Shown here: one piece after another, positions 1 through 10,798 of the stretch
Layout of the letters: the number at the start of each line of letters is the position of its first letter
Numbering within the stretch: the first letter of the stretch is position 1
Assembly (NCBI GenBank): GCA_037042915.1
Contig: CM073202.1
Span: 2,728,001-2,792,000 of the forward strand
Direction of reading: 5' to 3'
Source of the DNA: Auricularia sp. M13
Taxonomy: Eukaryota > Basidiomycota > Agaricomycetes > Auriculariales > Auriculariaceae
DNA: 64,000 bases
The notes under the pieces: model-generated
What the model saw: the letters and a program-made list of their open reading frames with translations, nothing else
What the model was told of the DNA's origin: nothing
Database searches by the model: none
Made by a program: the position numbers and the translations under genes

Positions 1-2
1 GA

Positions 3-1357
3 AGCAAGCTGGCGCTCTCGCACACCTCGCATCTGTGGCGCCAGAATGCGCTCGCCGATACGACGCTCTGGTCTACGATTTTATGCACTGATATCCGGCT
101 GCGAAACCAGATTCAGGTGCAGACGCTGTTGGAACGCTCGGGCTCGTCCCTCTGTCGCTCACTTTGCATCCACGGGTCACGGACAACAAGGAGATACTCG
201 AGCCGCTCGCGCGCAATATTACCCGCGTAAAATCGCTGGCTGTCGTCGGCTTTTGCGATCCAGCTCCACTCATGAACGCGCTTCTACCCCAGGACCTATC
301 GCCACTACCTCTTATAGAGACTTTTCTCTTATCTGAGGCCAATCCGTCATTTTGGCGTGAGGTTCCCAAGGGCTTAAGCGGCATGCTTCCCGGGCTCCGC
401 TCGCTACATATTTCGACGAGCTTTCCGGGGATATTTCATCCCATGCCGCATCTCCGAGAACTCCGCTGCGTCTACTGGCGGGAAACGGACGGACGGCAGA
501 TATTCGAATTGTGTCCAAAGCTCAACACGCTGACCATATCCGGACGGATCGGAAGTGTCGCCGTGCTGCCTCAGGGTCGTCCACCAGTGTCCCTTCGGTC
601 GTTTGAGCTCGTCGACACGATCCAGTGGCAGACTCCGGATGTGCTGGATATGGGCCATCTCTTGGGCCCGTGGATCGGGCACACAGGGCTCGAGACTGTC
701 AAGCTGACCGGCATAAGAGATCTTTCTATGCCTACTGCGCTGTTCACATCAATCTGCGCCGGCCCGTGGAAGATGAGCCTGAGTTGCATTGACAACTGGG
801 AATGGATGCATGTCACCTTGGACGGCCCGATTCCAGCTGGCAACAAGACTCAACGTTTCCAGGTCTACCTTCCCATGAGGCATATCTCCATCGCGGATGT
901 GGTCCTCAAATGCGTCTCGCATTTTGCGGACTTGGACACGCTCGAAATTCCCATCCTGGTGCTGGAGTACCTCGTCTCTCTTCCTGCGGTCACCGATATC
1001 AGGATATTGACATCGCCTCCACCACTTTATCATGGCGACGGCAGATCCCATGTTCGCATTACCGATTTGGCGACAGGCCCGGAGGCGAGGCGTCTGCGCG
1101 CCCCACGGCTGCGATTAGTTTCATTCTCCAGCAATGGGCATCCTGCCCATGACGACATCTTGCTTGCAAAAACTCTACACAAAGTTATCGAGTTCGAAGC
1201 GGCCGACCTCGACCGTGTTGTATTCTCTCAACTCCCTAACGACTGTGTTTCACAGTTTATGCCATTACTCAGGGAAGTGCGTGCCACAGAGGTCGGACAT
1301 GTGAACACGAGGACTGGGGTGTTCGAAAAAATAGTCTTTCAGGATATCGGACAGTAG
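3..1357 (+). pseudogene. F-box/LRR-like gene, 5' end missing, frame break
   Basis: Reading from base 3 gives the typical end of an agaricomycete F-box region (SHTSHLWRQNALADTTLWS, then LLERSG). From about base 143 the homologous continuation (PLSLTLHPRV, then LARNITRVKSLAV) lies in another frame and stays open to the stop at 1357, about 400 residues with hydrophobic leucine-rich spacing. No GT-AG intron fits between the two frames, so a one-base slip near 135-148 is the simplest reading. It could be a pseudogene or a sequencing error. The F-box itself must lie left of the window. Members of this family act as substrate adaptors of SCF ubiquitin ligases, and that role is inferred here from architecture only. 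Two further F-box genes lie at 10.8-12.3 and 15.3-22.1 kb. Confidence 0.6.
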
Positions 1358-1454
1358 TAGTGCCCCAGAAACGCCACCGATGTATACTATCTCTCTCCCA
1401 GCGTGCTATGTAAAATTGTAGTGGTTCGCATCGCGAGTCTCGTGGTCTCAAGAC

Positions 1455-2762
1455 TCAAGAGGTCGCTTCTAACATATACACGGCCGCTCTCATTGACGGT
1501 CTCTGAAGGATCTCATGCGCCCAGCACAGCTGCACGGTAGCCCACATCCGCTCTGAAAAGTCTCCCCTCGTGATCTCGCCCCGTTGGGGGCGCCTCCCGG
1601 CCAGCAGCGCCGCGGCCACCTGAATGGCGCCGGGATAGCGTTCCACCATGGGCTCGGCGTCGCAGTACGCGGCAAACGCAAGCATCCCGAACGAATAGAC
1701 GTCACACGAGGCCAACATCCGCGCGCCAAGGTGGCTCTCCGGCGCACGATGCAGCGCCTTCTCGCGTGCGAAAGCAGGGCGCATCGATGTAGTGCCGTCG
1801 TCCGGGATGAGGTCGCTTAGCCCGAAGTCCGAGAGCAGTGCTTTGCCCGATTTTGTGATGAGTACGTTGCGCTGTGAGATGAAGATGCATCAGTGATGAG
1901 TTATTACCCCATGCATGTGAACAAAGTGACTCACCGAGTGAAGGTTGCCGTGTACGATTCCTGCGTCGTGGAGATAAGCGAGGCCGCAAGCGACCTGGGA
2001 CAACTGTTGCCCATCTCAATCGCCCATAATCCTCAAGCGTAGGAAAGGGACATACAATTCCCTGCCTGTCACAGTCTTGATGGGTTTGGAGGTACTGTTT
2101 GAGATCGCCGCCGTCCACAAATGGCGAGACGATGCATACGCTGCCCTCGAACGTGCAAACGCCAAGATATTCGAGGACGTTCTCGTGCTGAACACGAGCC
2201 AGGCGGCGGCAAGCAGTCCGGACGCTGTCGTCCTGTCGTTCGTTTGTTCTCAGTAAATGCAAGCAGTGGAGTCTCGATGATGCATCGCACGCACCAAGTT
2301 CGTTTCTTCGTCGTCTTGAAAGCGAATGCGTCGCACTACGACGGTCCCGAAATACTTGTGCTCCTGTTTGTAGAGGTCCGAGCACGGGCTGATAGTGAAC
2401 GGACGAGCGCGTCGGAATGTGATCAGGTGCGTGATATCGAGAGCGTCGCCTTCTCCAGGGCCGGGAAGAATGCGCAGCCATTTGAAGACGGCGGACAAAG
2501 GAGAACCTAGACGGTGATCAAGTCAGACCAGCTGATGGATGAACGAACAGCCAGTGTCTTCCCACCTGGAGAGTAGTTGCGAAGCAAGCCCAGGACCGAG
2601 GCCCCGCAAGCCAAGCTGGTGGTATTATCTGCCTCGGCGTCCTGATATCTCGTGTCAGTCGGAAGGGATATGCTGCTGGAAGTACTGCCAGCAGCTCACA
2701 AATTCCTCGTCCACAAAATGCTTCTCAGCATCAGCGAGGAGAGGTTTGCGTTCGATGTCCAT
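1455..2762 (-). CDS. TKL-like protein kinase, predicted pseudokinase
   Basis: Six exons on the minus strand (2700-2762, 2566-2641, 2295-2506, 2056-2232, 1935-1994, 1455-1871) join into 334 codons plus stop with all GT-AG introns in phase. The product has a kinase fold: the beta-3 strand reads VVVRRIRF, helix region ARVQHENVLEYLG, hinge VSPFVDGGDLKQYL, catalytic loop HGNLHSRN, DFG, APE (RAPESHLG) and a C-lobe with DVYSFGM and RPSM. The beta-3 lysine is Arg and the HRD aspartate is Asn, while DFG is kept. Without the catalytic Asp phosphotransfer is unlikely, so a scaffolding or regulatory role is inferred. The ATG at 2762 was chosen because the first two short exons splice cleanly into the domain. 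It is close to the family of serine/threonine kinases with a short N-terminal extension that is expanded in mushroom genomes. Confidence 0.8.
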
Positions 2763-3252
2763 TGGGAGTGATGCTTCGAAGGTAGTGAGTATTGTCTAGC
2801 GGGGCGGGGTCCTTAAGTAAGTAGCTGCGAACAATATTAGTGTTGCCCGCAGCCTTAGAGTTTAGATAACGGGTCGTAAACGCGAGCAGTCAAAGGCAAA
2901 CCTCATTTCAGTTGAGGTCGACTGTCAGCCAAAGAACAATGGAAGCTCAGGGAAGCTGGGAATGAATTCGCGTCGCGCTTATCCTCAGCTGGACATTTTC
3001 CGTGGGCGCTACACCAGGGTGGCGGCGTAATTTCCGGGCGCGAGTGAGGCAGTCCGGCATCGATTGGCGGCAAAATGGGACGATAGAAGGATAGGGAACT
3101 AGTTGAAGATGCGCCATAGGTTGCCTTGAGATGATCGGGGTGGTGCGCCAAAAACAATATAAATAAGAAGCGACGTGAAGCGCAAGTCGGCCAGGGTTAA
3201 CCAAGTAAGAACAAGCCAAATGGGAGTTACGAGTCGGAGGCGGTGGTAGCAG

Positions 3253-3919
3253 TCATACGAAGGTCAACGGGCCACAAGTCAGTCCTCCTGTATCTTCCGC
3301 AGACTGTGGAATACCAAGCAGGAGGTCGCCGGTGAGGAACAGGCTGTCGTACTCGTACCGCGCGTGACGTACGCCCGGGCAGAGCTGCCGTCGTACGCGC
3401 GGCGCGCGCAACGCGCCGCTGCTGGGCTCGACGACCCAGAGGCACGTTTCGGTGAACGCGGTGCTCGAGGTTAACTGCGTGCCGACTCGCTGGTGCCCCA
3501 ATGATGAGCCAGTTGGCGTCGCCCGGGCCGATCGTCGCGTCGGCGCCCCCGAAGGCGACCTGGAAATGCTCGATGCCGAGCCAGTTGCCGCCCACGCGCC
3601 GTCAGTCGGGATCCACACCTCGCGCGGCGTCGTCCAGCCGTCTGCGGTGGGTTGCGTCGTGGTTCATGTAACCGACTTGCAGGTCCGTCATGCCGTCCAG
3701 GGTCGCGAATGTGCCCCATTCTGTGAATCGAGGGCTCGAAAACGGGAGTTGACGCGGCGCCGTGCTAGTGTGCGAGCCCTTGTCATATAGATGGCGCGGT
3801 CGTAAGTGCGGGAGCCCCGCCGCCAGTCGTTGCGCATTTGTCTCGCGCTAGTCAATTGGCGGTGCCGCCGCAGTATAAAGGCTAACGAATGCACTGAGGA
3901 GAACGAGCGACGCGAGCAT
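3253..3919 (-). pseudogene. Decayed secreted-protein gene (TNAQRLA family)
   Basis: From the ATG at 3919 the sequence encodes a good signal peptide (MLASLVLLSAFVSLYTAA), then, after an in-frame TAG, the motif RETNAQRLAAGLPHLRPRHLYD. This resembles the RQTNAQR-LPPLPPRR segment found just after the signal peptide in a common family of secreted agaricomycete proteins of unknown role. Later family-like blocks (TLDGMTDLQVGYMNHDA, GPGDANWLIIG, ETCLWVVEPSSGAL, LFLTGDLLLG) fall in three different frames separated by stops, and no intron set restores them. I read it as a pseudogene. The family assignment rests on remembered motifs, so confidence is moderate. Confidence 0.5.
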
Positions 3920-5040
3920 ACGACGGGGCATAAGGCGTGTGCGAGCGGGCAAAGAGCATTTTTAACTACTGCGAAATTTGTCGTGGGCGAGGTGTAGGTT
4001 TAAACCGAGCGCGATACACGAATATGCCTCGTGAAAGTGTATCTTCGTCTTTGGCAATGGTATCGATGATGAAGTGAGCAGTCCATGGCATTTCGGCAAT
4101 GAGATCATGGTCATGAAGCAGGTCAGAGAGCAGGCCGAATCCGCGGAATCCGGTCTGTGCCGGGAGTTCGTTGTTCCTTTCTCTTGCTCGATATCGTGCT
4201 GACCTCCTCTGCAAGAAAAAAGGAAGGCATAACAGAGAGGAACCAAAAAAACCAGTTGCACTTGATTTGGCATCTTCACTGACTACTCGAGAAGTTGACA
4301 TTTAACGTTTCTCACGAGTATTGGAGCCACATCGCCGCTGTCCTTACGATTGAAAACACACTGGTATCGTTGAAACAGATGCTCGGTACACGGAGGACCT
4401 GCTCGAGTAGCTTCCAATTCGCGCCCAGGGCCCGGGCTTTATGGGGTTAAGTCCGTCAAATGCTGCGACTCGCACCAAACTCGCACTGCCAAGTAATCCT
4501 ATGCCTACGCGGAATGTAAGACCTCTTCAAAGCGTCCTCGTCTAACAAAAATGTGAGGCTTCCGAACTCCTGAGGTGGCGCGGTCGCGCTCGAGCTGATG
4601 GTCGATCACCGCTCACTGCGCTCAGCGCTCACACGTCGAGATCTTGGATACCCTTTGCGCTGTACCGACGGCGTTTCAGCTCAACTCCGTGCCGTGTTGC
4701 CGTATTTCAGCGAGCGTCAAGCAGCAGGCCAAGAGTAGGACGTCATTTTGATGGAAATGCTGAGATTACTGAGATATTCAGTTTCGCTGACGTGCTCACT
4801 GCCTCCAGACAGCATCGAAAGCGCAATACAGGCTTATTCTGCATGTGAGACAGCGCAGTCTGCTGCGGGAGCGTGTGCGGGATCGGTAGCAGTTCGAGTC
4901 CCGATTGGGCAGTGCCGGATAGTGGGGAAACGGACGTCTTCCTGGCCAACCCATGACTGCGCCCGTCCACTGTCGTAACTGTTTGCTCGCACGCTGGTCC
5001 TGAATCCGACGCTCGTTCCTTCGCTTCTTCCACCGCCGCC
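3920..5040. other. Intergenic region with one weak minus-strand ORF
   Basis: No gene can be firmly supported here. A 111-codon minus-strand ORF (3966-4301) starts with ATG and contains a protein-like stretch (LLSDLLHDHDLIAEMPWTAHF), but I recognise no family and see no flanking exons. The last 300 bases hold the promoter of the protease gene that starts at 5041. No clear TATA box is visible. Confidence 0.3.
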
Positions 5041-7227
5041 ATGGCCGCCTCCTGGGCTCTCGTCCTGGCGCTGGTCGTCGCCGCCGACGGCGCCCTCCAC
5101 GCAGGCAGGACGCCGGCCTTCCCTTACTCGTACGCCCCGCGCTCGCTCAGCCTGCGCAGCGGCTCGAGCGCAGCCCTGCGGCGACGCGGCCTCGCGAGTA
5201 TCCAAGAGCTGCAATTCGGCCAGCAGTGCGTGAAATCCCTGTTGTTCTTCCATTGGAATTTACAACGATTATTCCAGGTCGTATAATCTCATCGTCAAAG
5301 TCGGCGAGGTCAACCTGCGACTGGCCATAGACACGGGTAGCTCAGATACCTGGGTCGTGGCCTCCTCCAGCAAGGAGGCCCAGGCGGCCAAGCTGCCGAC
5401 TTATCCGCTGGACCTGCATAGCTCGTCATTCGTCCCAGTGGAAGGTAATGCCACCGAGTTCTCATTCAGCTTTGCAGACAGTACAGGTACGTTACACAAT
5501 CCAGGATAACTTGTGAACACTTCCAGCTGATACGCTTCTACAGGCGGAAAGGGATTCATCGCTCGAGAAACATTCCAACTCGAAAACTTCACCGTCCCAG
5601 AGCAAGCATTCGGCCTCATAGAAAGCACCGACCTAGAACTCGGCAAGGGGCAGGACGGCGTGAGCGGGATCTTGGGCTTTGGTTTCCCACGACTATCCAC
5701 GATCGCACAGGCGACGGGGGACGAACGTGCGCACCCATTCGGTTGCGCCTGTCACACGAGCTAACATGCTTCACCTGCGCAGCGGCCCCTCCGATAATGG
5801 AGCGCCTTGCACAGGAAGGACAGCTTGAATATCCCCTGTTTGGGCTCAGTGTCACGGCCGATGGAGGCACATTATCGCTAGGTACGTTGCGTACCTTGCA
5901 ATTCTGGTGTTGGGCCACCAAGACCATCTGCGACCGCGCCAGTCATTCAGACCGGTCATGGATCGGCTCGAATGGCAATGCACCAAAACCCCAAAACCTG
6001 CTTGTGCCGCTTAGCACTGCTCACACGTTTCCAGGCGCTATTGACATAGGTGTCGTGGATGATGCGTCTGCACTGGAGTGGCACGACTTAGTACCGTTTG
6101 CGCCGTTTGCGAAGGAAGCTACGGATGCATCGATATATTTGCATTGGACTGTGCATCTTGCGAGCGTTCAGGTAATCTTTCTCTTCTCTACTCTCGATTA
6201 CGGTCCTAGCTCACAGTTTCGATAAGATTGACGAGAAGACAGTGGACATCGTGCCCACTTATGCCAAAATTGTTGGACGCCAACCATTGGCGCTCATTGA
6301 TGTGTAGGCTCCATACCTTCTGGTTTTGCGACATTGCTCACATGCAGCGCAGAGGAACCAGTGGCATTTTCGGACCGTATCCCGCTGTTGCGCAGATTTT
6401 CGATGGCATAGAGACAAGCCGGATGGTGTCGGACGGCGTCTGGGCCATCCCATGCGAAACAGAGGCCTTGATGCACTTCAACTTCGGGTTTGTCGCAAGC
6501 CAAAGCGTCATCTTCGTTATCTGACACATTTTTCAGCGGAAAGCGGTTCACGCTTGAGCCGAAGGATTATATCATCGGCGAGGCGACTGGCAACCCCGGG
6601 ACGTGTCTGTCGTGGCCCGTTGCGCTGCCTCCCAGCTCGGACGGCATAGACTGGCAGTTCGGCGCGCCGTTCCTGCGCACGGTGTACACGGTGTTCAGCT
6701 ACGGCATCGACGCGCACGAGCCGCCGCTCATCGGCCTCTTCTCCCTGGCAGACGCCGCCGCGCGCGCCGTTGCACTGGGCACGACGACCTCGACGACGGC
6801 CACATCTTCGTCCACGCCGGCCGTCGCGCGGCTGTCCGACAACGACGAGCCGACGACGTCGACGGGCGCGTTCCCCAGCATCGCGACGACGCTCCCGAAC
6901 TCGCTGCTCGACACGCCCACGCTCACCACCGCGCCGTACATCTTCGCAACGACGGCGCCGCAGCCGACGCCCGGCGGCAGCTCGGGCTTCGGCACCAGCA
7001 CGTATGCGCCGGTGCTCCGCCCGCTCAATCTGACGGGCATACCGTCCATCCATCTGCCCGTCAGCACGATCACTACGACCAATACCGAGGGTCAGACGTT
7101 CACCACCACCGTGCCCATCCCCCTGCCCAGCCTCGTCCTCGGGCGCCCGGGCGGCGCTGCTGCGCGACATCCGCTGTCTGTGTGGTTGTTGGCTGTGGGG
7201 TTGCTGTTGTCGTGCGCGCTGAGATAG
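5041..7227 (+). CDS. Pepsin-like aspartic protease, GPI-anchored type
   Basis: Eight exons (5041-5225, 5278-5486, 5544-5726, 5783-5881, 6035-6171, 6227-6303, 6353-6487, 6537-7227) give 571 codons plus stop. The product starts with a signal peptide and has the family A1 layout. The first catalytic motif is DTGSSDTWV. The second is DVGTSG, with Val where Thr or Ser is usual; its codon is split by an intron that starts GTAGGC. After the protease domain there is a Ser/Thr/Pro-rich stretch of about 130 residues, then a hydrophobic C-terminal tail, as in yapsin-like proteases attached to the membrane by a GPI anchor. It would act on secreted or cell-wall proteins outside the cell. The acceptor at 6226 (AAG) is the least certain splice site. 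Neighbours on both sides are unrelated. Confidence 0.88.
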
Positions 7228-7584
7228 CCTGGTGATTTGGAGCGCTTTCTTGCCTGTTTGCTTTGCGGAGACCTGCTGGATTGGGTGGGGACTTCACTGG
7301 ACATTTACTTTTCTTCCGTTCCTTTCACTCTTTCGTTCACGTAGTATCTGCTTGGCCTGCTGCTATCCACATCCCGTTTTACTGTCTCTGCGTGCTTGCA
7401 TTCTCGGTAGGACTGGAGAGCATGCTATAGTATCTATGTATTATTGACCCTTTGCCCTCTCCTCTGGCGTCCCACTCCTTCGCATATACAGAAGTAGCGC
7501 GGCGTTGCACGTGCTCCTCTCTCTCGGCCGTACGATGCTGCAGTTGCGTTGCATGATGACCGTCGAAGCTCTAGCTTCGCCGAC

Positions 7585-9070
7585 CTATATCGCGAGCACG
7601 CTGCACTTGGTGATCGTCCTGCAGTCCTGGGCATTCCCCGCCTGGCTCCTCGTTGCGCGCATCCCGAGTGATAGGGGCAGTAACACCACCTGCGCGGCTT
7701 GAGTCTGCGTCCCGACGGCCTGCCCGGCCGCATGGGGGAGCTGCACCATCTCCATCTCGTCCTTGAGGATCGGCGCGCCGGGGACCGGGAAGAACACGTC
7801 GTAGTCGTGCGAGGTGTACTCGGTCCGCGCGGTGTCCTGCCACTGCATCGCGGCGATGACGAGCCCCGCAGCGCGCGCGATGAGGTTCGGGAAGAGCTCC
7901 TCCGGGGAGAAGTTGCCTGGCGGGAGGAGCGTGCGCAGGAGATCTGCCAGGAGGGCGAAGAATTGCGTCGTCATGTGCGCCGCGAGCGCCTCGTTGTTCC
8001 GGTCTGAGGCGGCCGCTTTGTAGGTGATTGCGCGCCAGCGCGCGGCCTTCTCTTGCGATTCTGTGGCATTGGAAGCAGGTGAGAAACCGTCCTGGAGGAG
8101 GGAATAAAGGTGCTGATGCGTACCTTGCGAGTAGATCCTGTCTTTCAGGTTGTAGAAAAACTCGTTCTGCGCGCCGACGAGGCCTGGGAAGAACGGCCAG
8201 AAGATGAACTCGGCGAGAAAGGAGTGCACGATGCATTGGCAGAGCGGGACTATGACATCCTGGATTGCTACGCCCGCTGCGGCGCTGCGCGCGAGCATCG
8301 TCCGCAGGAAGACGTGTGCCTTGACGTTGCGTCGGAGAAAGGTCTCCACGCTCGCTGGGTGCAGCTGAACTGTGAGGTCTTCTGGATGAAGGCCGCGAGC
8401 AACCTGGAGAGCGAGTTCATGGACTCCAGCGTTGAGACTCTGAAAGGCAATGATGAGACCTTTATAAATGCATGAGACGCGCGACCCTTTATATCCACAG
8501 GAAACAAAGCACATACGTCCACTGTCTGGTTCGGAATCCGAGGTGGAGAAGGCTCTCAAGGCTTGAATCCCATCGAGTTCAGCACGGAGGCGGCCTCTAT
8601 CCTCGGAGACCTCATTAAACTCCTTTTCCTTCTTGATTGCCACCCGATGCTCAATCTCTAGCGCCTCCTGGGTCTCAGCGAGCGTCGTCTCAAGCTCCCC
8701 GACGCGGCGCCGCAAGTGTGCCGCAGTTTCGAATGTGGGAGACAATGGACTGTGCCTTTCCGGGACTGAAGTGCGGTACCGCGGAGATGTCTGAAGATGT
8801 GCCGGGCGATGCTGCTTGAACTTGTGGTCCCCGAAATCCTTTGAAGATCGCCTCGGAGGACCACGCGCTTCGCCATGTTCGGCTAGCGATCGCGAGCGAC
8901 GATGGGAACTCCCAAAGGAATCTTGTCTGAGATGATCGTCTGTGGCACCTAATGCATTTCTATTAGAAAGTGAGTACTAATGCATCGTCAAAGGACATAC
9001 CGAGTGCGAGAGTTTGCCCGCTGTCGACAGACAATGGACGTGTCAACTTGGGGCCCGTTTCATCTATCAT
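7585..9070 (-). CDS. Conserved hypothetical protein with coiled-coil region
   Basis: Four exons (9001-9070, 8517-8948, 8124-8459, 7585-8060) give 437 codons plus stop. The introns are 52, 57 and 63 nt; the last two are multiples of three and could be misread as coding. The N-terminal 90 residues are polar and look disordered. A short coiled coil follows (RRRVGELETTLAETQEALEIEH), and then an alpha-helical region with hydrophobic stretches (FLAEFIFWPFFPGLVG). I recognise no named domain; proteins of this kind are annotated only as hypothetical in mushroom genomes. The ATG at 9070 is used because the first short exon splices in frame into the coding region. The gene is divergent from the zinc-finger gene at 9187, with only 116 bp between the start codons, so they may share a promoter. 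Confidence 0.75.
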
Positions 9071-9186
9071 TGTGTGCGTATAAGAGCAGGGGTGTGCTGA
9101 AGTGTTGCAGATGATCTGACTCTATATACGCTTTTGAGCTGTTGCATTATCTGCCTTTGATCTGCCTACCGGCTGTTCGGCGCCTC

Positions 9187-10619
9187 ATGGCCGATCTGGA
9201 GCCTTCACCCTCCGGCAAAGTCCGCCGCCTCGTCGTCCAAACACCATCCCAGGTACTGCCCGCCATGGAGGAGGGCGGTTCAGATGCCCTGCCAAAGTCT
9301 CCTTGCCTCTGGAAGGACTGTGAGGCGAGATTCGCTACGAAAGAAGAGCTATACTTGCACCTTTGCACGCGCCACGCTGGACAGGACGCCGCCAGCGGCG
9401 ACAAACAAGCGCGACTGACATGCTGTTGGGAGGGCTGCAGTGACGAGCTGACGTGCTCGGGAGGCATCACATGCCCAATCGTGGAGCATTTCATCGGTGC
9501 GTGAAGCTAGGACTCGGTGTGGCTCTCGTCTTGTCATTGACGCCCATGCGCGCGCTTAGGGCATTCCAAGCTCTTCCCATTCGTCTGCGGCATCTTTAGC
9601 TGCAGGCTCTCGTTCAAGTCGCACTCTGCGATCATGGATCACATGAACGTGGCCCACGGCGTACAACTCGCCGTCGTACACAGGCCGCAGGTTACACCGG
9701 GAGCCGCACAGCGCCGGGTAGTCGAGATGCGATGGGGCGTGCCCCTCTCAGGTAGACCTACAAGTGAGAAACTCATTTGCAGGTGGACATCTTGCGGGCG
9801 GGTATTCAATACTGCATCAGAGCTGCAACTGCACTTTGATACTCACCACCGCCCGCCGCGCCTACCCGAGGTGGTTGCCACCCGCACTTTACGTGTCCCG
9901 GAAATTCCACAAGTCATCGAAATGCATGGGGATCACCTGAAATGCCCGGTTAGTATAATATCCTTTCGAGACCGCGAGGCGACCCTCACCGAGCATCACG
10001 ATAGTTCTGCGCCAAAAAGTGTTGCCAACTTTTTTTCGCTGGGCACATGAAAAAACAACACGGCTACACAGTAACATTACCCAGTGCCTGTGATAGCCGT
10101 AAGCCCGTACCAAAACGCAAGCTCGGCACTCCGGAAAGGCAAGACCGAGAGAAACTCCGTGCGGCCAAGAAGCCACGGCGCGAGGAACTACCCGGCCACG
10201 ACGTTGTGGAAAAAGGTATCCATTTCCTCGCGCATTCAAAGACGGATCATAGTCATGAGAGTTCCCGCAGAAATCTCTTCAGATTCAGATACACCTCTGA
10301 TCAGGAGAAAAGGAGCGCGTAAGCAATTCGAGCCCGACGTGGCAGCCAAACGTAAAGGTAGCCATTTTCTCCTTGGCGAATAGCACTGACTGATTTGCGC
10401 GCAGAAGGGGATTCGGATTCGGAGGAGGTCCTCGACCCAGAGCTGTTCGCATCGTGCGCGGGGATGCTGCCAGAGGCTCGCGTTGCGGCGACCCCCGAAA
10501 CAGACGACGTGGATGACTGCCTCGACCCCAAATTATTCGAGGATTCAAGCGCGAGCATGCAGGTCAGCTGTTCCCAGTCGTTGAGTATCTGCATCCCTGA
10601 CGATGTGAGGAGAAGGTGA
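9187..10619 (+). CDS. C2H2-type zinc-finger protein
   Basis: Five exons (9187-9496, 9560-9948, 10005-10215, 10271-10357, 10405-10619) give 403 codons plus stop. Several C2H2-like fingers are visible: CLWKDCEARF with HLCTRH; a second Cys pair (CCWEGC) followed by EHFIGH; FVCGIFSCRLSF with HMNVAH; ICRWTSCGRVF with HFDTHH; and CPFCAKKC with HMKKQH, whose Cys pair is made across a 56-nt intron. A basic segment (PVPKRKL, KKPRREE) could be a nuclear localisation signal. The acidic C-terminus has two copies of LDP(E/K)LF about 45 residues apart. It is probably a nuclear DNA- or RNA-binding regulator; the target is unknown. The ATG at 9187 precedes the first finger and no upstream exon is needed. Confidence 0.8.
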
Positions 10620-10798
10620 ATTCACGAGACGTGACGGTCGACTCTGTCCATGATTTGCGACCGTATAACGGAGAGCCGGAAGAGGATTGGTCGCTGAGAT
10701 AATTATCTGCGCTGTGAATGACAAAGTAGTACTGTGTAAGCAATAGATCCATGACGAGATGGGCAAATGGTCTTGATACAAAGGTTGCCTAGGCATCT

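Noticed and set aside
4880-4925. A TTCGAGTCC-like stretch resembling a tRNA T arm
   Set aside because: No pairing acceptor stem, D arm or anticodon arm can be found around it.
6517-7170. A 217-codon minus-strand ORF rich in Arg
   Set aside because: It is antisense to the last exon of the aspartic protease.
8460-8516. Reading the 57-nt segment as coding in the gene at 7585-9070
   Set aside because: It keeps the frame but has a GTATGT donor and an AG end and encodes an atypical stretch; removing it gives a smooth sequence, so it was taken as an intron.
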